Shown piece after piece: positions 60,646 to 64,000 of a stretch of 64,000 bases of DNA. The DNA is taken from the NCBI RefSeq assembly GCF_032854445.1, contig NC_088305.1, forward strand, positions 12,881,717-12,945,716, read 5' to 3'. Source of the DNA: Liolophura sinensis. Lineage: Eukaryota > Mollusca > Polyplacophora > Chitonida > Chitonidae. Under the pieces are notes generated by a model. It was not told the DNA's origin, did no database searches, and saw only the letters and a program-made list of their open reading frames with translations. Both the position numbers and the translations under genes were made by a program. The first letter of the stretch is position 1; every line of letters starts with the position of its first letter.

Positions 60646-61149
60646 GTAACGTACATGGTTAATTTTATGTTTAATACCAGTGATACAGTTATGTCCAGTC
60701 ATGTCAGTGTTAATTTTTTAATCAGTATCATAAATCCATTTTTTGTTATGGTTACCTGTCAGAAAATTTGTTCATCTTGCTCAAACATGTTCAGTCCATG
60801 GTCGGATTAGATCTGTATCACCAAGTTTGAATACCAGAAGCCTGCATTGTGAACTCTAGTGACAGCTGTCATTTCCCAAATATTCGTAAGATGTAATTTC
60901 AGGCACACTGCAACTGAAATAAGACTTTGCTTATGCTGGTCAAGCTTACAGTTTGAAATGCTCTGTTATCCATCTGCTGCCAAGCTGTGCATATTGGTAG
61001 TTTGCACCCCCCTTTTTCAACCGCCTAATTCCATGTCCCAAGCTATAACAGAGGCCCTTGGCTATGAATGCCCTGGGGTGTGGAAATCGACTTGTTACAC
61101 AGTGACAATATTTCAGCACATGAATGTAGACGTAAGTAGCAGGGACAAG

Positions 61150-61190
61150 AGTGAGTGAGTGATTGGGATTTAACGTCGTGCTCAGCAGGG
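61150..61190 (-). mobile_element. SINE-A tail fragment
   Basis: GAGTGAGTGAGTGATTGGGA and TTTAACGTCGTGCTCA resemble the reversed SINE-A 3' end. Confidence 0.55.
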
Positions 61191-62503
61191 ACAAGAAGTA
61201 GCAGCTGCTCTCACCATGTAGTACCTCTTTGTGTTTGTGCAACATAGCTGTGTACAGCTGCAAGTATGCATTAACCTCATTTTCATACTCTGGAAAATTC
61301 CAGTGGCGTAATGTTGAAAGTGGAATTTCTCTAAAATTCCAGCAAAATGCCTGTAAATGGACTAGCCTATTTGTTATGAAAAGCCAGCTGTATATTTGAG
61401 TTTGTGATGTGGCTGCACAGTTAAACGTCATAAGAACTAAGGGAGATATGGTCAAGTATGTATGTATGAGATGAGGTAAATGCATCTGAATGAGGATTGT
61501 GTTCATGGTGAGCAAAGAATGTCACACCGGCATCAGCTGATAACGTAAATACCTTAATAACCAACCATCTTAATTAACGGTCTGCACATAATTAAAATCC
61601 AGTCTGTTAGGAGAACCGCAAAGCTTTGTAAGTGACGTACGCTTATGGTCATTAGCCAATCAGGCAGGAGCTCTAACCTATTCCAATCAGGTGTTCCTGT
61701 AGAGTCTTGTTTGTAAACCTTTCTCCCTGATAAGTGCTGAAGAATCCCAAATCAGATTGATTTGATTAAGTATTCTGTTTTTTCCTGAAAACTCACTTAA
61801 AAGATGTATGTAAATGAGACATTACTTCTGGTGTTGAAGTGCACGTTTCCATTATTATAATCATATCGTCCTCACTACATTTCAAGCTAACCTGAAAACA
61901 CCTGTCCAAGATGAAAAGAAATCTCAGAATGTGGCATATTAATGGACTTAATCATGGACGAAGTTCAGGTCAAACTGGTTAGAGACATCAGTCATTATCT
62001 TACATAAAATAGAATTTTTACCCATCCTCTTCTGATACCACGTAGCATTTGATGTCTAAATATAGACTAATGTTATGTAATTACTGACAGCAACGTGATC
62101 GTGTTTTCAGCCATTTTGTATAATGGGCGCTTTTATTTCCTTAAACTTAGACAGATTCAGCTGTTTTACAAATAACTGAATGCTATGTTCTTGTTAGTTA
62201 GAAAAACAACATATTTCGTGTTAAATATAAACTTAACAAAATTAGCTTTTTGTGCTCACATTACATGCAGATCTACTGATATCTTGTAATATAGAAATTA
62301 TATTTCTATATATATCATTTACCGCCTGAAACTTGGCCATTGGGAAGACACCTATTATAGTTAAGGGATCTTTCCCTAGTTTTTCCAGTTCATTACAGCC
62401 AGCCGATGTGTACAACCATTTTCGGGTAAACACCTCATGGCTTGAACCATTTAAAACATGATTTCGAAACTTATTGTCACACTTTAACAAATTTATCATG
62501 GTG

Positions 62504-62680
62504 GCTTCCTGTCCGGCCATATGTGGGAAGGTCTGCCAGCAACCTGTAGATTATTATGGGTTCCCCCTGTCCTCTGCTCGCTTCCTCCACCATACTACTG
62601 GCTGCCGTCGTCTTAAGTGAAATTTTTTTGAGTGTGGTGTAAAACACCAATCACATAAATAAATAAATAAATAAATGAAC
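62504..62680 (+). mobile_element. 5'-truncated SINE-B
   Basis: 'tggcttcctgtccggccata', 'tgtgggaaggtctgccagca' and 'aaaacaccaatcacataaat' followed by a long AAAT tail. The tRNA head is absent. Confidence 0.87.
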
Positions 62681-63261
62681 AAATTTATGTAGAAAAACTA
62701 CATATATTTGATTTCACAAACCTGCAGCCGCTTTTAGAAGGTGGTATGGTATGTGTAATATTATGACAACATAGTATTTTGAGTAATTCTAGACCGGTGA
62801 CGTCTAATAAATTGCAATTAACATCAGATAAACTGCATTCTTTTTACCTAAATTCTACTTAAGCCATGGTGCAAGGGGGCGGGTAATTTGCTTCTATTTA
62901 TGCATTTACATGAACAGTTAGAATAATACCCTGAGGTATATTGACAAGAGGCCATATTTCACGGTCAAGAAATGACCACTTGTCAGCTATCACACTGGTC
63001 ACTGTTCTTTTTTTTTCTCTCTGTGCTGTAGGCCTTAATTATAACAAGGGCTATCTGTATAAAGTCAAATTATAACCTAGAGGGGCTTGTAAATGGTAAC
63101 TATGCAGCTATTCGAAAATGTTCTGGATTTGCATCCAAATATGTACAGAAACCCAAACAAACGTTTCCATGGTAATTTTTGTTTATGAAACTTTGTTCAG
63201 TTACTGTATGTGTGCTTTTGCCTCGTGCTGTATCAGTCGTTCTCTTATCATTGCAGAGAAA

Positions 63262-64000
63262 ATGGCGGATCAGGCTGATCTCCACCACTCCTTGAAGAGT
63301 GGAACAAAGCGGGAACACGAGATGGCAGAGAAATCCCCTTTCATACAGAAGATAATCCATGGGAGGATGAGCAAAGAGTTGTACAGGATCTTCCTGGCAG
63401 ACCTCTACTACATTTATCAGGCTCTGGAGGAAGAAGGGGAGAAGAATAAAGACCATCCCGTCTTTGGACCCATGTACTTCCCTGTCGAGCTGAACAGATG
63501 CCAATCCATAGAGAAGGACCTAGCGTACTACTACGGCAGTGACTGGAAAACCCAGATCGAGTGTACTCCTGCCGCAAAGGCCTATGTGGAGCACATTCAC
63601 ACCCTGGGTGAGGAGAACCCTTCTCTGCTTGTTCCCCACTCCTATGCCCGTTATTTGGGGGATTTGTCTGGTGGACAGATTCTCAAGTACAAGCTACAGA
63701 AATGTCTTCAGCTTCCCACAGCTGATGAAGGCCTGTGGTTCTATGAATTTGACGACGTGTATGACGTCAAGAAGTTCAAGTCATTCTATTCATCCAGGAT
63801 GAACTCTCTTGAAATGCCAGCAGAAACCCGAACCCTAGTGGAGGCAGAGGCCAAAAAAGCCTTCAAGTACAACATCGACCTGTTCGCTGAACTTCACCAG
63901 ATTGCGCTGTCTATGCCAAATGGTTACATTGAAACAGAAAAAGAGAAGGAAGCTAAAGCCAAAGTCACGAATGCGAAGACAGAAGAAAATGGGAAGGTGG
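63262..64000 (+). CDS. HMOX: Heme oxygenase, 3'-partial (246 codons visible)
   Basis: Heme oxygenase opens heme to biliverdin, CO and Fe2+ using electrons from cytochrome P450 reductase at the ER. The protein starts MADQADLHHSLKSGTKREHE; His19 in KREHEMAE is the proximal heme ligand (human HO-1 His25). The substrate-side helix GDLSGGQ lies at 133-139, with Asp134 matching the catalytic human Asp140. Other signatures are FLADLYYIYQALEEE (44-58), PVFGPMYFPVEL (66-77) and SRMNSLEM (178-185). The start follows an acceptor (ATTGCAG at 63256) by five bases. The whole catalytic domain is in one exon, with no intron to the window end. The C-terminal Lys/Glu-rich linker is cut off, and the expected membrane anchor lies beyond. 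Confidence 0.97.
   Translation, partial: MADQADLHHSLKSGTKREHEMAEKSPFIQKIIHGRMSKELYRIFLADLYYIYQALEEEGEKNKDHPVFGPMYFPVELNRCQSIEKDLAYYYGSDWKTQIECTPAAKAYVEHIHTLGEENPSLLVPHSYARYLGDLSGGQILKYKLQKCLQLPTADEGLWFYEFDDVYDVKKFKSFYSSRMNSLEMPAETRTLVEAEAKKAFKYNIDLFAELHQIALSMPNGYIETEKEKEAKAKVTNAKTEENGKV

Larger units (their letters stand above)
58677..63256. other. Probable heme oxygenase leader intron
   Basis: No exon was seen. A 189-codon open frame on - (60946-61515) and smaller ones have no recognisable domain. Contents: T- and A-runs, a 54-bp direct duplication, SINE fragments. Confidence 0.45.

Noticed and set aside
60946..61515. 189-codon frame on the - strand
   Set aside because: No domain is recognisable, codon content looks random, and it includes a SINE tail fragment. 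It lies in the presumed heme oxygenase leader intron.

Overview
The window is nuclear DNA of an animal, most likely a lophotrochozoan and probably a marine mollusc. Genes are split by GT-AG introns of 0.2 to 5 kb. The non-coding DNA is AT-rich, full of minisatellites, and carries two tRNA-derived SINE families. The species cannot be named from the sequence alone.

Layout. (1) 4443-29599, + strand: 17 exons of the polarity scaffold Par-3 (PARD3/Bazooka). They cover PDZ1, PDZ2, PDZ3, the aPKC-binding CR3 motif, the conserved Ser-rich and basic C-terminal blocks, and the stop codon; the N-terminal oligomerisation exons lie upstream of base 1. (2) 29600-41105: no recognisable gene, mostly Par-3 3'-flanking/3'UTR-like sequence with seven separate minisatellite arrays. 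(3) 41106-53948, - strand: nine coding exons of a secreted progranulin-type precursor (about 750 aa, eight 12-cysteine granulin modules). It has a recently amplified 408-bp exon+intron unit and an unusual eleven-heptad insert between granulin modules 1 and 2. Its first and last introns are packed with minisatellites. (4) 53949-63256: intergenic region and non-coding leader sequence, with probable divergent 5' ends of granulin (near 55.4 kb, -) and heme oxygenase (near 58.6 kb, +). (5) 63262-64000, + strand: heme oxygenase, whose whole catalytic domain lies in one exon; the C-terminus runs off the window.

The three genes are not an operon. Par-3 organises apical-basal polarity with Par-6 and aPKC. 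Granulins are secreted or lysosomal growth-factor-like peptides. Heme oxygenase degrades heme at the ER. Granulin and heme oxygenase are head-to-head, and E-box palindromes lie near both presumed 5' ends, so shared regulation is possible but unproven.

Exon borders were set by hand from reading frame, splice consensus and similarity recalled from the families. The visible Par-3 exons sum to a multiple of three (4041 nt) and the granulin exons to 2253 nt with a single stop each. Two Par-3 junctions are ambiguous (tandem donors at 16138/16142; competing acceptors at 25640/25668) and are reported as findings.
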